From contig JAPOYT010000157.1 of the NCBI GenBank assembly GCA_026706445.1, forward strand, positions 1 to 59,144: a stretch of DNA of 59,144 nucleotides, given 5' to 3'. The notes under the pieces were generated by a model that saw nothing but the letters and a program-made list of their open reading frames with translations, had not been told where the DNA came from and ran no database searches. Numbering within the stretch: position 1 is the stretch's first letter; every line of letters begins with the position of its first letter. Below are positions 37,831 to 47,353 of this stretch, piece by piece. The translations under genes and the position numbers were made by a program. This DNA comes from Chloroflexota bacterium (lineage in GTDB: Bacteria; Chloroflexota; Anaerolineae; Aggregatilineales; Phototrophicaceae).

Positions 37831-39219
37831 ATGGAATGGTTGTTCCTGGCTGTTAGCTTTGTAGCCGTCCTGGCGGCCGGCATGATGCTGACGCGGCAGA
37901 ACGCGGTACACAGCGCCCTCTTCCTGATCGTCAACTTTGGTTGCGTCGCTTTCCTATATTTGATGCTGGACGCGCCCTTCCTGGCGATGGTGCAGGTGAC
38001 CGTCTATACCGGCGCGATCATGGTGCTTTTTCTCTTCGTTATCATGCTGTTAGGCGCTGAAACGACCACCGATACGTCGGGGCGGATGCGCTGGCTGGGT
38101 TTGGCCGGTTCCGCAGTCGCCATCATATTGCTGTTGATCTTCGCCTTTCCCATCGCATCGGATATGCTCGCGGATGAAATGGCGCCGCCGCAGGATTCGC
38201 GCGCGCAGTTGCGGGTCATCAATGCGATTCCGGGCGGCGATGCGGAAGAATTCATGGTGATGGAAATGGGTTTCGCCATGCCGCTGGTTGGCACGGTTAG
38301 CGCCAGCGTCGCCCTGGACGCGGTCGACGAGTCGATGGCCGACAGCCGTATCGATTCCGTCGTCTACAGCGATTCGCCCGAAGCGATCCGCGGATACACC
38401 GAGCTAGAAGCGGGCGCCTACACGGTGGTGGTCGGCGTCGATGACGGCAGCTATGTCTCCGGACCCGTCTTCATAAAGGATCTGGTTTTGCCGCCGGATT
38501 CCGCCTTTTCCGTGGTGGTTTATGAAAATGAAGAAGGCATGGTCGATGTGACCGTGCTGTCCGATGACATCAGCGCGCCCGACGTCGGTGCGATGCGCCT
38601 GACGCTCTTCAACGCCGTGACCGATCGGCAGGTGTCGCTGGTCAATATCGGTCAATACACGGCGCGGCGCACACTCTGCGATGACGCTGCTTGCACCAGC
38701 TTGATTCCGCATCGCCGCCTGATTGATCAGTTGCCGGCCGGCGATCATACCAGCATCGCGCTTGATGAAGGCGCATACAACCTGGCATTCGTCGATCAAG
38801 ACCAGAATATCTTGCGTACACTGGCTGACTACAAAGCCGAGCGCGGGCTTATCGAGACGCGCGTGCTGGTGCGCGAGCCGGGCGTGCCGGGCAGCCAGCC
38901 CAGCTATCGCGCCGCCGTCTTTACCGCTTTGGGCGCCCCCGCATTCGGCAGTCCCGAATCGGTGGGGCAGGTTCTGTTCATCGAATATGTGCTGCCGGTG
39001 ATGCTGGTGGGCATGCTGCTGCTGGTCGCTCTCATTGGCGTGATCGTGCTGGCGCGGCCCGATGCCTTGGCGCAGGCCGAGCGCCGCCGCATTAATCGCC
39101 GCCGCCGCGTCAATCGGCCGCTGGTCAGCGTCATTTCGCAGCAGACGGGCTCGGATGTATTGAGCGGCGAGTATATGGCGAAGCTGACTGGCGGATCCGA
39201 CGATGGCTCGGACCAGTAG
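37831..39219 (+). CDS. nuoJ: NADH-quinone oxidoreductase subunit J with inserted DUF4397-like region
   Basis: 462 residues, against about 165-220 for usual NuoJ (ND6). Helices 1-4 are at about 3-22, 28-47, 54-76 and 88-110, including the conserved LAMVQVTVYTGAIMVLFLFV helix. Helix 5 is at about 384-407 (EYVLPVMLVGMLLLVALIGV). Between helices 4 and 5 are about 240 extra residues (120-360) of beta-rich sequence: QLRVINAIPGG, RGYTELEAGAYTVVVGVDDG, then a second unit MRLTLFNAVTDRQVSLVNIG. This spacing resembles DUF4397 repeats. Two Cys (283, 288) might form a disulfide. With the usual NuoJ topology, N-terminus outside, the insert is extracytoplasmic. A basic C-terminal tail follows helix 5. The reading frame is unbroken and flanks are canonical. 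Confidence 0.92.
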   Translation: MEWLFLAVSFVAVLAAGMMLTRQNAVHSALFLIVNFGCVAFLYLMLDAPFLAMVQVTVYTGAIMVLFLFVIMLLGAETTTDTSGRMRWLGLAGSAVAIILLLIFAFPIASDMLADEMAPPQDSRAQLRVINAIPGGDAEEFMVMEMGFAMPLVGTVSASVALDAVDESMADSRIDSVVYSDSPEAIRGYTELEAGAYTVVVGVDDGSYVSGPVFIKDLVLPPDSAFSVVVYENEEGMVDVTVLSDDISAPDVGAMRLTLFNAVTDRQVSLVNIGQYTARRTLCDDAACTSLIPHRRLIDQLPAGDHTSIALDEGAYNLAFVDQDQNILRTLADYKAERGLIETRVLVREPGVPGSQPSYRAAVFTALGAPAFGSPESVGQVLFIEYVLPVMLVGMLLLVALIGVIVLARPDALAQAERRRINRRRRVNRPLVSVISQQTGSDVLSGEYMAKLTGGSDDGSDQ

Positions 39220-39237
39220 CCGCGGGAGAAAAAGGCG

Positions 39238-39546
39238 ATGAATCCGATTGGCGCCGAGCCCTATATCGTCTTGAGCATGGTATTGTTTCTGCTGGGGGCG
39301 CTTGGCGTCCTTATGCGGCGGAACGCCATCCTGGTATTCATGTCAGTCGAGTTGATGCTGAATTCGGCGAACCTCGCGCTGGTCGCCTTTGCTCGCGAGT
39401 GGGGCCAGGTGAACGGGCATGTCTTCGTATTCTTCGTGATGACCGTGGCCGCGGCGGAAGTGGCAGTAGGCTTGGCGCTGATTGTGAACATATTCCGCGA
39501 GCGCCAGAGCATTAATATTGACGATTTGCAGCAGATGCAAGGCTGA
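39238..39546 (+). CDS. nuoK: NADH-quinone oxidoreductase subunit K
   Basis: 102-residue ND4L-family membrane subunit with three helices. The two functionally key Glu residues are present in [18 protein letters not shown] and [15 protein letters not shown]. Normal size, 18 bases after nuoJ. Confidence 0.96.
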   Translation: MNPIGAEPYIVLSMVLFLLGALGVLMRRNAILVFMSVELMLNSANLALVAFAREWGQVNGHVFVFFVMTVAAAEVAVGLALIVNIFRERQSINIDDLQQMQG

Positions 39547-39575
39547 GCGTTCGCCGTCGGAAGAGGCTCTAGCTA

Positions 39576-42071
39576 ATGGAAAACCTCCCGCTCCTCGTTC
39601 CACTTGTGATACTTGCGCCGGCATTGGGCGCATTTATCAACTTCTTCTTCGGCGCCAAGTTTGAGGAGAAGTGGTCGGGTTACATCGGCTGTTTCGCTTC
39701 CGTCTTTGCATTCATTGTTTCATTGCTTCTCTTGACTTATGTGACTGGAACCAACGGCGCGGCGGCGGTCGTTAATCCGCCCTTTGTGGATGGCTGGCTG
39801 CGGATTGAATCCATCGGCCTCGATATCTCCTGGCAGCAGCGCGTCGACTCGCTGAGCGTGACGATGATGCTGGTTGTGACCGGCGTCGGCTCGCTTATCC
39901 ATCTGTATGCCCGCGGTTATATGCACGGGGACAAGTGGTATCCGCGCTTCTTCGCCTACTTGAATATGTTCCTGGCTTTCATGCTCATCTTGGTGACGGG
40001 CAACAACTTCCTGATGCTCTTCGTTGGCTGGGAGGGCGTCGGGCTTTGCTCGTTCTTGCTCATCGGATTCTGGTGGGACAAGAAGGCGCCCGAGGGCTGG
40101 AAGAATAGCAACGCGGCGCGTAAAGCCTTCATCGTCAATCGCATCGGCGATTTCGGCTTGCTGATGGCGATGTTTCTCATCTTTTGGACCTTCGGCACGC
40201 TGGATTTTCACCGGGCGGGCGAGCTGCCCAATACGGAAGCGAAATACCTCGTCCATTGGCGCGAACACAATGGCCTGCTGGAACACAAGGAAGAAGCGGA
40301 TAAGGACGCCGCTGGCGACGCCCATGAAAAGGCTTACAAGTGCGTCCCGGCTGGCGCCGACCACGACGCAATGGACGCCCATGCCGATGACGCGCCGGGC
40401 AAACCGAATCCGCTGGCGAGCGACATCCGCGCCATCTATTGCGACAATGATCATTTTGATATCGCCCTGCTGGGCGTATTTGGCCAAACGACCGAGCGTT
40501 TCGGAACGGGAGAAACGGTCGACTTCGGCAGTTTCCAGATGGCTTTCGATGATGTCATCTTGTTGATCGCCCTGTTCATCCTGCTCGGCGTCACCGGCAA
40601 GTCGGCGCAGATTCCTCTCTTCGTTTGGCTGCCTGACGCAATGGCTGGTCCGACGCCGGTCAGCGCTTTGATACACGCGGCGACCATGGTCACCGCTGGC
40701 GTCTTCATATTGGTGCGCTCCAACGTTTTCTTGTGGGAGTTGAATCACGGCGGTTATGTTATCGGGCTGGTCATCACGCTGGTAGGAGCAGGCACGGCGC
40801 TTATGGCGGGTTATATCGCGCTAGGTCAGTGGGATATCAAGCGGGTGCTCGCCTATTCGACGATTTCGCAGCTCGGCTTTATGGTGGCGGCGGTCGGCAT
40901 TGGCGCTTATGTCGCGGCTATGTTCCACCTGGTGACGCACGCCGTATTCAAGGCGCTGTTATTCCTCGGCAGCGGCTCAGTTATCCACGGTGTTGAGCAC
41001 GGTCATCACCACGCGCATGAACATGGGCACAGCCATGACGCTGACCAGACTGATGACCATCACCACGAAGATGAAGAAGAATTCGACGCGCAGGACATGC
41101 GCAATATGGGCGGCTTGCGCAAGCGGATGCCCATCACTTACCTCACCTATTTGATTGGCACGCTGGCGCTGGCAGGTATTTTCCCCTTCGCTGGATTCTG
41201 GTCGAAAGACGAGATTCTCGCCGATGCCTGGTACGAAGGCTTTGAACTGAATGAACTGAGCGGCTTCATCGCATTTGGCGTATTGCTGGTCGCCGCTGCT
41301 TTTACCGCCTTCTATATGTGGCGGCAGATTGTGCTGGTTTTCCTGGATCAGCCACGCAGCGAAGCGGCTGAACAAGCGCCGGAGAGCAATGGCGCGATGC
41401 TGCTGCCGTTGCTGATTTTGGCGGTGTTCACGCTCATCATCGGTTTCATCAATGTGCCGAAAGCGACGCCGATATTCGATGGGATTTACCATCCCTACGA
41501 ATTCAAGCATTTTTTGGAGCACAGCCTGGTCAGCGTGTCGCGCGGGCACGTGCTGGATTTCAACCTCTCCATCGCCGGCATCGCCTTGGCGCTGGGCATC
41601 GTATCGATCCTGGTTGCCAACCGCGTCTACAAGGGCAAGGGACTGGCGAGCGGCAATCGCGATTTGCTGGAAGCGGGCGGCGCGTCGCGTCCGCTATTCA
41701 GGTTGGCGAATGCTCGGCTTTACTGGGACGAATTCTATTCGGCGGTTGTAGAGCAGCCATTCAACCGACTGGCGAGCTTCCTGGCTGACCGAGTCGACTG
41801 GGATTTCCTGCACAATTATTTCCACGACAGCATAATCAAGCGCGGCTTCGACACGATCGCTGAATTGCTCGGCAAGCCCTTTGATCTTGGCATTGTCGAT
41901 GGCGCGGTCAATGGCGTTGGCGCCTTTGTGCAACGCGCGGCCGAGTGGATGCGGCGCTCACAGACCGGCTACGTGCGTCTCTACGCGATTGTGCTCTTCA
42001 TCGGCGTCGTGGCCGTCATTACCCTCATGATCTATCCCTTTGTTCAGACGCTGCTCGCCGGCGGCTCTTAA
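39576..42071 (+). CDS. nuoL: NADH-quinone oxidoreductase subunit L with two inserted loops
   Basis: 831 residues, against about 610-680 usually. It is the distal antiporter-like proton-pumping subunit (ND5). The core is canonical: FVGWEGVGLCSFLLIGFW, QIPLFVWLPDAMAGPTPVSA, HAATMVTAGVFILVRSN and KRVLAYSTISQLGFM. Two insertions are seen. At about 218-310 there is a hydrophilic loop rich in Asp, Glu, Ala and His with two Cys. At about 473-505, directly after FLGSGSVIHGVEH, is a run of about ten His with Glu/Asp, before DMRNMGGLRKRMP resumes the family sequence. The C-terminal lateral helix region is present to the end. Confidence 0.95.
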   Translation: MENLPLLVPLVILAPALGAFINFFFGAKFEEKWSGYIGCFASVFAFIVSLLLLTYVTGTNGAAAVVNPPFVDGWLRIESIGLDISWQQRVDSLSVTMMLVVTGVGSLIHLYARGYMHGDKWYPRFFAYLNMFLAFMLILVTGNNFLMLFVGWEGVGLCSFLLIGFWWDKKAPEGWKNSNAARKAFIVNRIGDFGLLMAMFLIFWTFGTLDFHRAGELPNTEAKYLVHWREHNGLLEHKEEADKDAAGDAHEKAYKCVPAGADHDAMDAHADDAPGKPNPLASDIRAIYCDNDHFDIALLGVFGQTTERFGTGETVDFGSFQMAFDDVILLIALFILLGVTGKSAQIPLFVWLPDAMAGPTPVSALIHAATMVTAGVFILVRSNVFLWELNHGGYVIGLVITLVGAGTALMAGYIALGQWDIKRVLAYSTISQLGFMVAAVGIGAYVAAMFHLVTHAVFKALLFLGSGSVIHGVEHGHHHAHEHGHSHDADQTDDHHHEDEEEFDAQDMRNMGGLRKRMPITYLTYLIGTLALAGIFPFAGFWSKDEILADAWYEGFELNELSGFIAFGVLLVAAAFTAFYMWRQIVLVFLDQPRSEAAEQAPESNGAMLLPLLILAVFTLIIGFINVPKATPIFDGIYHPYEFKHFLEHSLVSVSRGHVLDFNLSIAGIALALGIVSILVANRVYKGKGLASGNRDLLEAGGASRPLFRLANARLYWDEFYSAVVEQPFNRLASFLADRVDWDFLHNYFHDSIIKRGFDTIAELLGKPFDLGIVDGAVNGVGAFVQRAAEWMRRSQTGYVRLYAIVLFIGVVAVITLMIYPFVQTLLAGGS

Positions 42072-42086
42072 GGAGAACGCAGTCCT

Positions 42087-43694
42087 ATGGATGTAACTGG
42101 ACTCTCGCTCACAACGATCACCTTGTTCCTGCCCATGGTTGGTCTTGCCATTTTGCTGTTTATGAATGGCGAGACGCAAAAGGCGAATCTAAAGTGGGTT
42201 GCCTTCGCGACCAGCATCGTCACCTTTGTCGCTTCGGTGTTGATGTGGATCAACTTTGATCCGGGCACGTCCGAGCTGCAGATGGTGCAGCGCAACACCT
42301 GGGCGGAAGTCTCGCTGGGCGAGTCAGTCATCAATATCAGCTATTTCGTCGGCGTGGATGGCATCAGCATGCTCTTGGTTCTGCTGACGACTTTCATCAT
42401 GCCAATTTCGATTCTGGGCTCCTTCGGCAGCCATATATTTGAAGAGCGCGGACGCGAGAAGCTCTATTACATATTCTTGATGCTGCTCGAATGGTCGATG
42501 ATCGGCGTTTTCGTCGTGCACGATTTGATCATTTTCTACGTCTTCTGGGAAGTTACGCTGGTGCCGATGTATTTCCTGATTGGCATCTGGGGTTCTGAAG
42601 AGCGCATATACGCCGCCGTCAAGTTTTTTCTCTATACGATGGCTGGTTCAATCTTGATGCTGATCGCCATTCTCTACGTCGGCAATCGCGCCGGCACCTT
42701 CAGCACGTATAGCGCCGGCGGCGATATCGGCGTGATCGAGCGCGTGCAAACCTGGGAAGGCGAAGGCACCTATTGGGATGCGGCCGACCCGGAGGCGGCG
42801 GGAGAGGAAGCCGGCTTCCTGCTCAATTCGGTGGAGAGCTGGCTCTTCCTGGGTTTCCTGGTTGCCTTCGCGATTAAAGTGCCGATCTTCCCCTTCCACA
42901 GCTGGCTGCCTGACGCTCATGTGCAAGCGCCGACCGCCGGCTCCGTGATTCTGGCAGGCGTACTGCTGAAGATGGGCACCTATGGCATCGTCCGCTTCAA
43001 CCTGAACTTGTTTCCCGAGGCGACCGTGGCTTGGGCGCCGACCATCGCCTTCCTCGGCGTCGTCGGCATCATCTACGGCGCCTGGGTCAGTTACGCGCAG
43101 GATAACGTGAAGAAGCTGGTCGCCTATTCATCGGTCAGCCATCTTGGATTCGTGGTCGTGGGCATATTCGCGCTCAACGCGCAGGGCTTGCAAGGCGCGA
43201 CCCTGCAAATGGTCAATCACGGCATCAGCACTGGCGGTCTATTCTTGATTGTCGGTATGCTTTATGAACGCTGGCACACCAAAGAAATGGCCGACTACGG
43301 CGGCGTCTGGAAAGTGATGCCGCTCTTCGGCGCGATCAGCTTGGTAATTTCGCTAAGCAGCATGGGCTTGCCCGGTTTGAACGGCTTCATCGGCGAATTC
43401 ACCATTTTGCTTGGCTCGCTGGGCAGCGATTACCTGGGCTTCGCCTTCACGCTCTTCGCGACGCTCGGTGTCATCATGGCGGCTGTGTATCTGCTGAAAA
43501 TGTTCCAGCACGTATTCATGGGCGAGTTGAAGAAGCCCCTGAGCAGCGAAGAAGGCTACAAGCTCAGCTGGAGCGAGAAAGCGGCTTTCATTCCGATCAT
43601 CATCATGATCTTCTGGATGGGCATTCAGCCGATCGTTTTCTTCAATATGCTCGATGTGTCGGTGGATAGCATCGTCGCGCTGTTCGTTCGCTAG
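42087..43694 (+). CDS. nuoM: NADH-quinone oxidoreductase subunit M
   Basis: 535-residue antiporter-like membrane subunit (ND4). Characteristic segments: FYVFWEVTLVPMYFLIGIWG with the key Glu, FPFHSWLPDAHVQAPTAGSV, KKLVAYSSVSHLGFVVVG and GLPGLNGFIGEF. About 14 helices. A hydrophilic stretch at about 205-245 (Glu/Trp-rich, between helices) is longer than usual. 15 bases after nuoL. Confidence 0.96.
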   Translation: MDVTGLSLTTITLFLPMVGLAILLFMNGETQKANLKWVAFATSIVTFVASVLMWINFDPGTSELQMVQRNTWAEVSLGESVINISYFVGVDGISMLLVLLTTFIMPISILGSFGSHIFEERGREKLYYIFLMLLEWSMIGVFVVHDLIIFYVFWEVTLVPMYFLIGIWGSEERIYAAVKFFLYTMAGSILMLIAILYVGNRAGTFSTYSAGGDIGVIERVQTWEGEGTYWDAADPEAAGEEAGFLLNSVESWLFLGFLVAFAIKVPIFPFHSWLPDAHVQAPTAGSVILAGVLLKMGTYGIVRFNLNLFPEATVAWAPTIAFLGVVGIIYGAWVSYAQDNVKKLVAYSSVSHLGFVVVGIFALNAQGLQGATLQMVNHGISTGGLFLIVGMLYERWHTKEMADYGGVWKVMPLFGAISLVISLSSMGLPGLNGFIGEFTILLGSLGSDYLGFAFTLFATLGVIMAAVYLLKMFQHVFMGELKKPLSSEEGYKLSWSEKAAFIPIIIMIFWMGIQPIVFFNMLDVSVDSIVALFVR

Positions 43695-43702
43695 GAGAGA
43701 AG

Positions 43703-45241
43703 ATGTTTGAATCGCCCACAATCGCGGAATTCCTGGCGCAATCCAACTTGGCTTCCACGCTGCCCGGCATCCTTTTGCTGGCTTGGACGCTGATTCTGGT
43801 CCTGGTCGATCTCTTCGCCGGGGAAGAGCGGGAGCACTGGACGCCGGTTGCGGCTTGCATCGGCTTGGGCATCAGCTTTGTGGCGAATGCTTTCGTGTAC
43901 TCGCCGGCGGAAGGCGAGCAGATCGCGCTCTACGGAATGTTCATCGCCGATGCCTTCACCGGTTTCCTGAATATGGTGATTCTGGTCGCTACTTTGATTG
44001 CAGTCTTGATGAGTTGGGATTATCTCAAGCGCGCGGATATCCATCGCGGCGAGTATTATATCCTGGCGCTGATTTCATCGGCCGGCGCCATGTTCATGGT
44101 CGCGGCTAACGACTTGATCATCATCTTCGTCGCCCTCGAGTTGTTGAGCATCCCGCTTTACATCCTGGCCGCCTTCCGCTCGATCAAGAACGATGGCAGC
44201 GAATTGTCGCTGAAATCCGAAGAAAGCGGCATGAAGTATTTCATCCTGGGCGCCTTTTCCAGCGCTTTCCTCGTTTTCGGCGCGGCGCTGGTGTATGGCG
44301 CGACCGGCGCGACAAATATCCCGCAGATCTTCAGCATGGCGGGCGGGATCGTCGGCGGGACGTCGGCGGCGGCATTCTATCTATTGATTGGCGCGGCGCT
44401 GCTCGTCGTGGGCTTGGGATTCAAAGTGGCGGTCGTGCCCTTCCATATGTGGACGCCCGATGTATATGAAGGGGCGCCGACGCCGGTGACCGCCTTCATG
44501 AGCGTCACGGCCAAGGTCGGCGGATTCGCGGCATTGCTGCGCGTGCTGATCACCGGACTCTCGGTCCTGGTCTTGGCCGAGGGTGAAGCAGCCGCCTGGC
44601 AATCGACGACGACAATTATCGCTATTTTGACCTTGGTGCTCGGCAACTTTGTGGCGATATCGCAGCGTAATCTCAAGCGCATGCTGGCTTATTCATCGAT
44701 CGCGCATGCCGGTTATATCATGGTTGCAGTGGCGGCGGCCGGGGCAGCCCATGTAGCTGACGCAGCCACGCAGAGCGCGCTGGTGTACATGATGGCTTAT
44801 ATGTTCACCAATCTCGGCGCCTTCGCCGTCGTCATGGCGATCGAGCGAGAAGACGGCAGCGGCGGCAATATCGACGACATCACCGGTCTGGCGAAGACGC
44901 GGCCGCTGATGGCGATGGCGATGACATTCTTCATGCTCAGTTTGACGGGCATCCCATTGACGGCCGGCTTCGTCGGCAAGTTCATGATCTTCTCTTCGGC
45001 GATTCAGGCTGGTTTGATCGGATTAGCGGTTATTGGCGTGCTGACCAGCGTCGTCAGCGCCTTCTATTATGTGCGCGTGGTCGTCAACATGTACCTGCGT
45101 GACAGCGCGGTCGATGCGCAGCCAGCGCTGGAAACGCCTTACGTTCGCTGGGCGATCAATATATCGCTGGCCGGCACGATGATCTTCGGCATTTTCTATC
45201 CGCTGGCGACCAACCTAGTCAGCATGGTGAGCATCGTTTGA
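43703..45241 (+). CDS. nuoN: NADH-quinone oxidoreductase subunit N
   Basis: 512-residue antiporter-like membrane subunit (ND2), last of the fourteen. Markers: FVALELLSIPLYILAAF, VPFHMWTPDVYEGAPTPVTA, KRMLAYSSIAHAGYIMV and LTGIPLTAGFVGKFMIF. Starts 8 bases after nuoM. Downstream there is only a weak terminator candidate: a GAGC/GCTC hairpin near 45280-45290 followed by TTTT. Confidence 0.96.
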   Translation: MFESPTIAEFLAQSNLASTLPGILLLAWTLILVLVDLFAGEEREHWTPVAACIGLGISFVANAFVYSPAEGEQIALYGMFIADAFTGFLNMVILVATLIAVLMSWDYLKRADIHRGEYYILALISSAGAMFMVAANDLIIIFVALELLSIPLYILAAFRSIKNDGSELSLKSEESGMKYFILGAFSSAFLVFGAALVYGATGATNIPQIFSMAGGIVGGTSAAAFYLLIGAALLVVGLGFKVAVVPFHMWTPDVYEGAPTPVTAFMSVTAKVGGFAALLRVLITGLSVLVLAEGEAAAWQSTTTIIAILTLVLGNFVAISQRNLKRMLAYSSIAHAGYIMVAVAAAGAAHVADAATQSALVYMMAYMFTNLGAFAVVMAIEREDGSGGNIDDITGLAKTRPLMAMAMTFFMLSLTGIPLTAGFVGKFMIFSSAIQAGLIGLAVIGVLTSVVSAFYYVRVVVNMYLRDSAVDAQPALETPYVRWAINISLAGTMIFGIFYPLATNLVSMVSIV

Positions 45242-45277
45242 AACTAGCTGCCAGACGACATTCCGCGTTTACGGGGT

Positions 45278-45300
45278 TGAGCGGTCGCTCGCCTCGTTTT
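45278..45300 (+). terminator. Possible terminator after nuoN
   Basis: Short GAGCGGTCGCTC hairpin followed by GCCTCGTTTTC. The stem is short and the T-run is 7 bases away, so this is weak. Confidence 0.3.
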
Positions 45301-45352
45301 CATTTCTCTTAAGTTTCGGTATCATCATCTTACGTTCACCTGATGGACAATC

Positions 45353-46270
45353 ATGACACGTAGAGAGCGAGCCGGTTTCATCTGGATAATCTTGGCGGCG
45401 GCCGGTTTCTCCGTCATGCCGACTATGGTTAAGCTCACCTATCTGCATTCGACATTCGAGCCGATGGATATCGCTATTTGGCGCTTTGTGCTGGCTGCGC
45501 CGATCATGTGGGCGATTGTGCTGCTTAACGGAAGATCGGCTCGAAGCGACACCAAGCAAAGCCTGCCAACCGCCCGCTTGCTTTTCATCGGCGCAATCAT
45601 TTCCGCTGCGGTGCTGGCGGCATTCTTCGCTTTGGATCGCCTCCCGGCCAGCACTTACATCGTGCTGCTGTACGCTTACCCGGCGATGGTGGCGCTGCTT
45701 TCGCGGCTGCTGGGCGATGCAATCCGCCCACGGACCTGGCTCGCCCTCGGCTTGGCTTTGATCGGCGTCGCCCTGACCGCGCCAAACCTCTCGACAGCGA
45801 CCGACGCCGACGCTATTGGCGTGGCTTTGGCGCTGCTGAATGCGGCAATCATTGCGATATACTATATCCTGACGCGGCGCGCGCTTGACGGCGTGGTCGA
45901 TGTTTCGCGGGCGAGCGCCGTCATGATGCTCGGCACCTTGGTCATCATGCTACTGCTGATTCCCCTTCGCGGCCTGCAATTCCCACAGAATCCGCAGACG
46001 GTTCTTCTGCTAATTGGCATCGGGATATTCGGAACAGTCTTGCCGGTGTTCGGCGTGAACATCGCGGTCCAGCGCATCGGCGCCGCGCAGGCATCGCTGG
46101 TCAGCACCGTCGAGCCTATCATGTCGATGGTCATATCGATGCTGATCCTGGGCGAGATGATCTTCGCGCTGCAGTGGCTGGGCGCGGCCTTGATCGTTGG
46201 CAGCGTCATCGTGTTGCAGTTGCGGCCGCGCAATCGGATTGATCTCAGTATCGCTCATGAGGCGGGATAG
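45353..46270 (+). CDS. EamA-family (DMT superfamily) transporter
   Basis: 305 residues with ten predicted membrane helices in two EamA repeats. First repeat starts WIILAAAGFSVMPTMVKL; second begins near residue 155 (AIGVALALLNAAIIAIYYIL) and ends with the typical VEPIMSMVISMLILGEMI segment. Members export amino acids, nucleosides or other metabolites; the substrate is not readable here. Separate from nuoN by 111 bases. Confidence 0.9.
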   Translation: MTRRERAGFIWIILAAAGFSVMPTMVKLTYLHSTFEPMDIAIWRFVLAAPIMWAIVLLNGRSARSDTKQSLPTARLLFIGAIISAAVLAAFFALDRLPASTYIVLLYAYPAMVALLSRLLGDAIRPRTWLALGLALIGVALTAPNLSTATDADAIGVALALLNAAIIAIYYILTRRALDGVVDVSRASAVMMLGTLVIMLLLIPLRGLQFPQNPQTVLLLIGIGIFGTVLPVFGVNIAVQRIGAAQASLVSTVEPIMSMVISMLILGEMIFALQWLGAALIVGSVIVLQLRPRNRIDLSIAHEAG

Positions 46271-46280
46271 GATCATTGGC

Positions 46281-46808
46281 ATGACATACTCCGAGAAACT
46301 ACCAAGCGAATTGATTGCGGACCTGAAGCGCAATCGAGAGGGGCGCTTGTCGTCGCGCCAACGCATGGAGTTGGTGACCGAGCCGCTGGCGACGCTCCTC
46401 TTGCTGTCCGTGCCCCTGATCTTAATCGCGGGACGTTATGGGCCGGCCGGGCGCGCTTTCGTCTTTGTGCTGGTGGCTGGCTTCGTACTCACTATAGTCA
46501 TGCGTGTGCTGCGCTTCTCTCGGATCAAGCTCTGCTATCGCGTGCTCTTCGCCGAGCGGCTGTCGGCGCGCTGGATGTTTTGGCGCAAAACGAAGTTGAC
46601 GGATAGATCCGGCGACGCCTTCCGCTTTGATCACCGGCTTTCGCGCAAGACCAAGATCAAGCCGGATCAGTCCTTGCATGTTTATTATGTTGAGGTGGCC
46701 GGAAGGCGAATCTTGCTGAATATGACGCCGCGCGATCATCCGCAAGCCGATTTCGCCGAGCCCGGCGACAACTTCACCTATGCTGGCGGTACGCTTTATG
46801 GCGACTGA
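46281..46808 (+). CDS. Small membrane protein of unknown function
   Basis: 175 residues. A basic cytoplasmic N-terminus is followed by two membrane helices (about 34-52 and 56-76), then a basic soluble region (about 85-175) of mixed beta character with RRILLNMTPRDHP. I know no family. ATG 46281 begins 10 bases after the EamA stop; its end overlaps the next start, so it sits inside a three-gene run with the transporter and the deacylase. Confidence 0.65.
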   Translation: MTYSEKLPSELIADLKRNREGRLSSRQRMELVTEPLATLLLLSVPLILIAGRYGPAGRAFVFVLVAGFVLTIVMRVLRFSRIKLCYRVLFAERLSARWMFWRKTKLTDRSGDAFRFDHRLSRKTKIKPDQSLHVYYVEVAGRRILLNMTPRDHPQADFAEPGDNFTYAGGTLYGD

Positions 46809-47340
46809 GGAAGGCGGCGCGCGGCAAACTGACGACCCCCATTCGCGCGCTGCCATGCGCCCGATGGGAGTGGAGCAAGTTCAAGCGGCGCTGGATCGAC
46901 TGCAGCTCGGCATCCAGATTGTCACATTCGACAGCTCCACCGCGACCTCGCAGCAGGCGGCGGAAAATGTCGGCTGTCAGTTGGGGCAGATCGTCAAGAG
47001 CCTCGGTTATATGATCAATAAGACAACTCCCGTTTTGATATTGGCCAGTGGTGATCAGTCAATTGACGAGCGCAAGCTGGGCGCGTTGTTTGGGGTCGGG
47101 CGCAAGAAAGCGCGCATGATGACAGCCGAGCAATGTATAACGGTGCTTGGTTACGCGCCCGGAGCGGTCCCGCCAGTCGCTCATCGGACGGGCGATCTCA
47201 CTATTATTATGGATGAAAGTTTGCGGCGATTCGAAATTGTCTACGCTGCGGGCGGCGCCGCCAACGCGATTTTCCCCGTTCAGGTATCGACGCTTGAACT
47301 GGTGACGGGCGGCTTGTATGCCGATGTGGCGCACGCTTGA
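46798..47340 (+). CDS. YbaK/EbsC-type aminoacyl-tRNA deacylase
   Basis: About 180 residues. YbaK/ProX-like proteins hydrolyse mischarged tRNA (for example Cys- or Ala-tRNA-Pro). The family lysine motif is in GQIVKSLGYMI; the glycine-rich region VGRKKARMMTAEQ and the late PPVAHRTGDLTIIMDESLRR segment fit. A beta-barrel fold of about 155 residues starts near MRPMGVEQVQ (46855), so that ATG is the other likely start; 46798 overlaps the previous gene by 11 bases. Confidence 0.88.
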   Translation: MATEEGGARQTDDPHSRAAMRPMGVEQVQAALDRLQLGIQIVTFDSSTATSQQAAENVGCQLGQIVKSLGYMINKTTPVLILASGDQSIDERKLGALFGVGRKKARMMTAEQCITVLGYAPGAVPPVAHRTGDLTIIMDESLRRFEIVYAAGGAANAIFPVQVSTLELVTGGLYADVAHA

Positions 47341-47353
47341 CCTGCCGCGAAAC

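Noticed and set aside
39720-40748. 342-codon minus-strand frame inside nuoL
   Set aside because: Antisense shadow of a conserved membrane protein; no motif.
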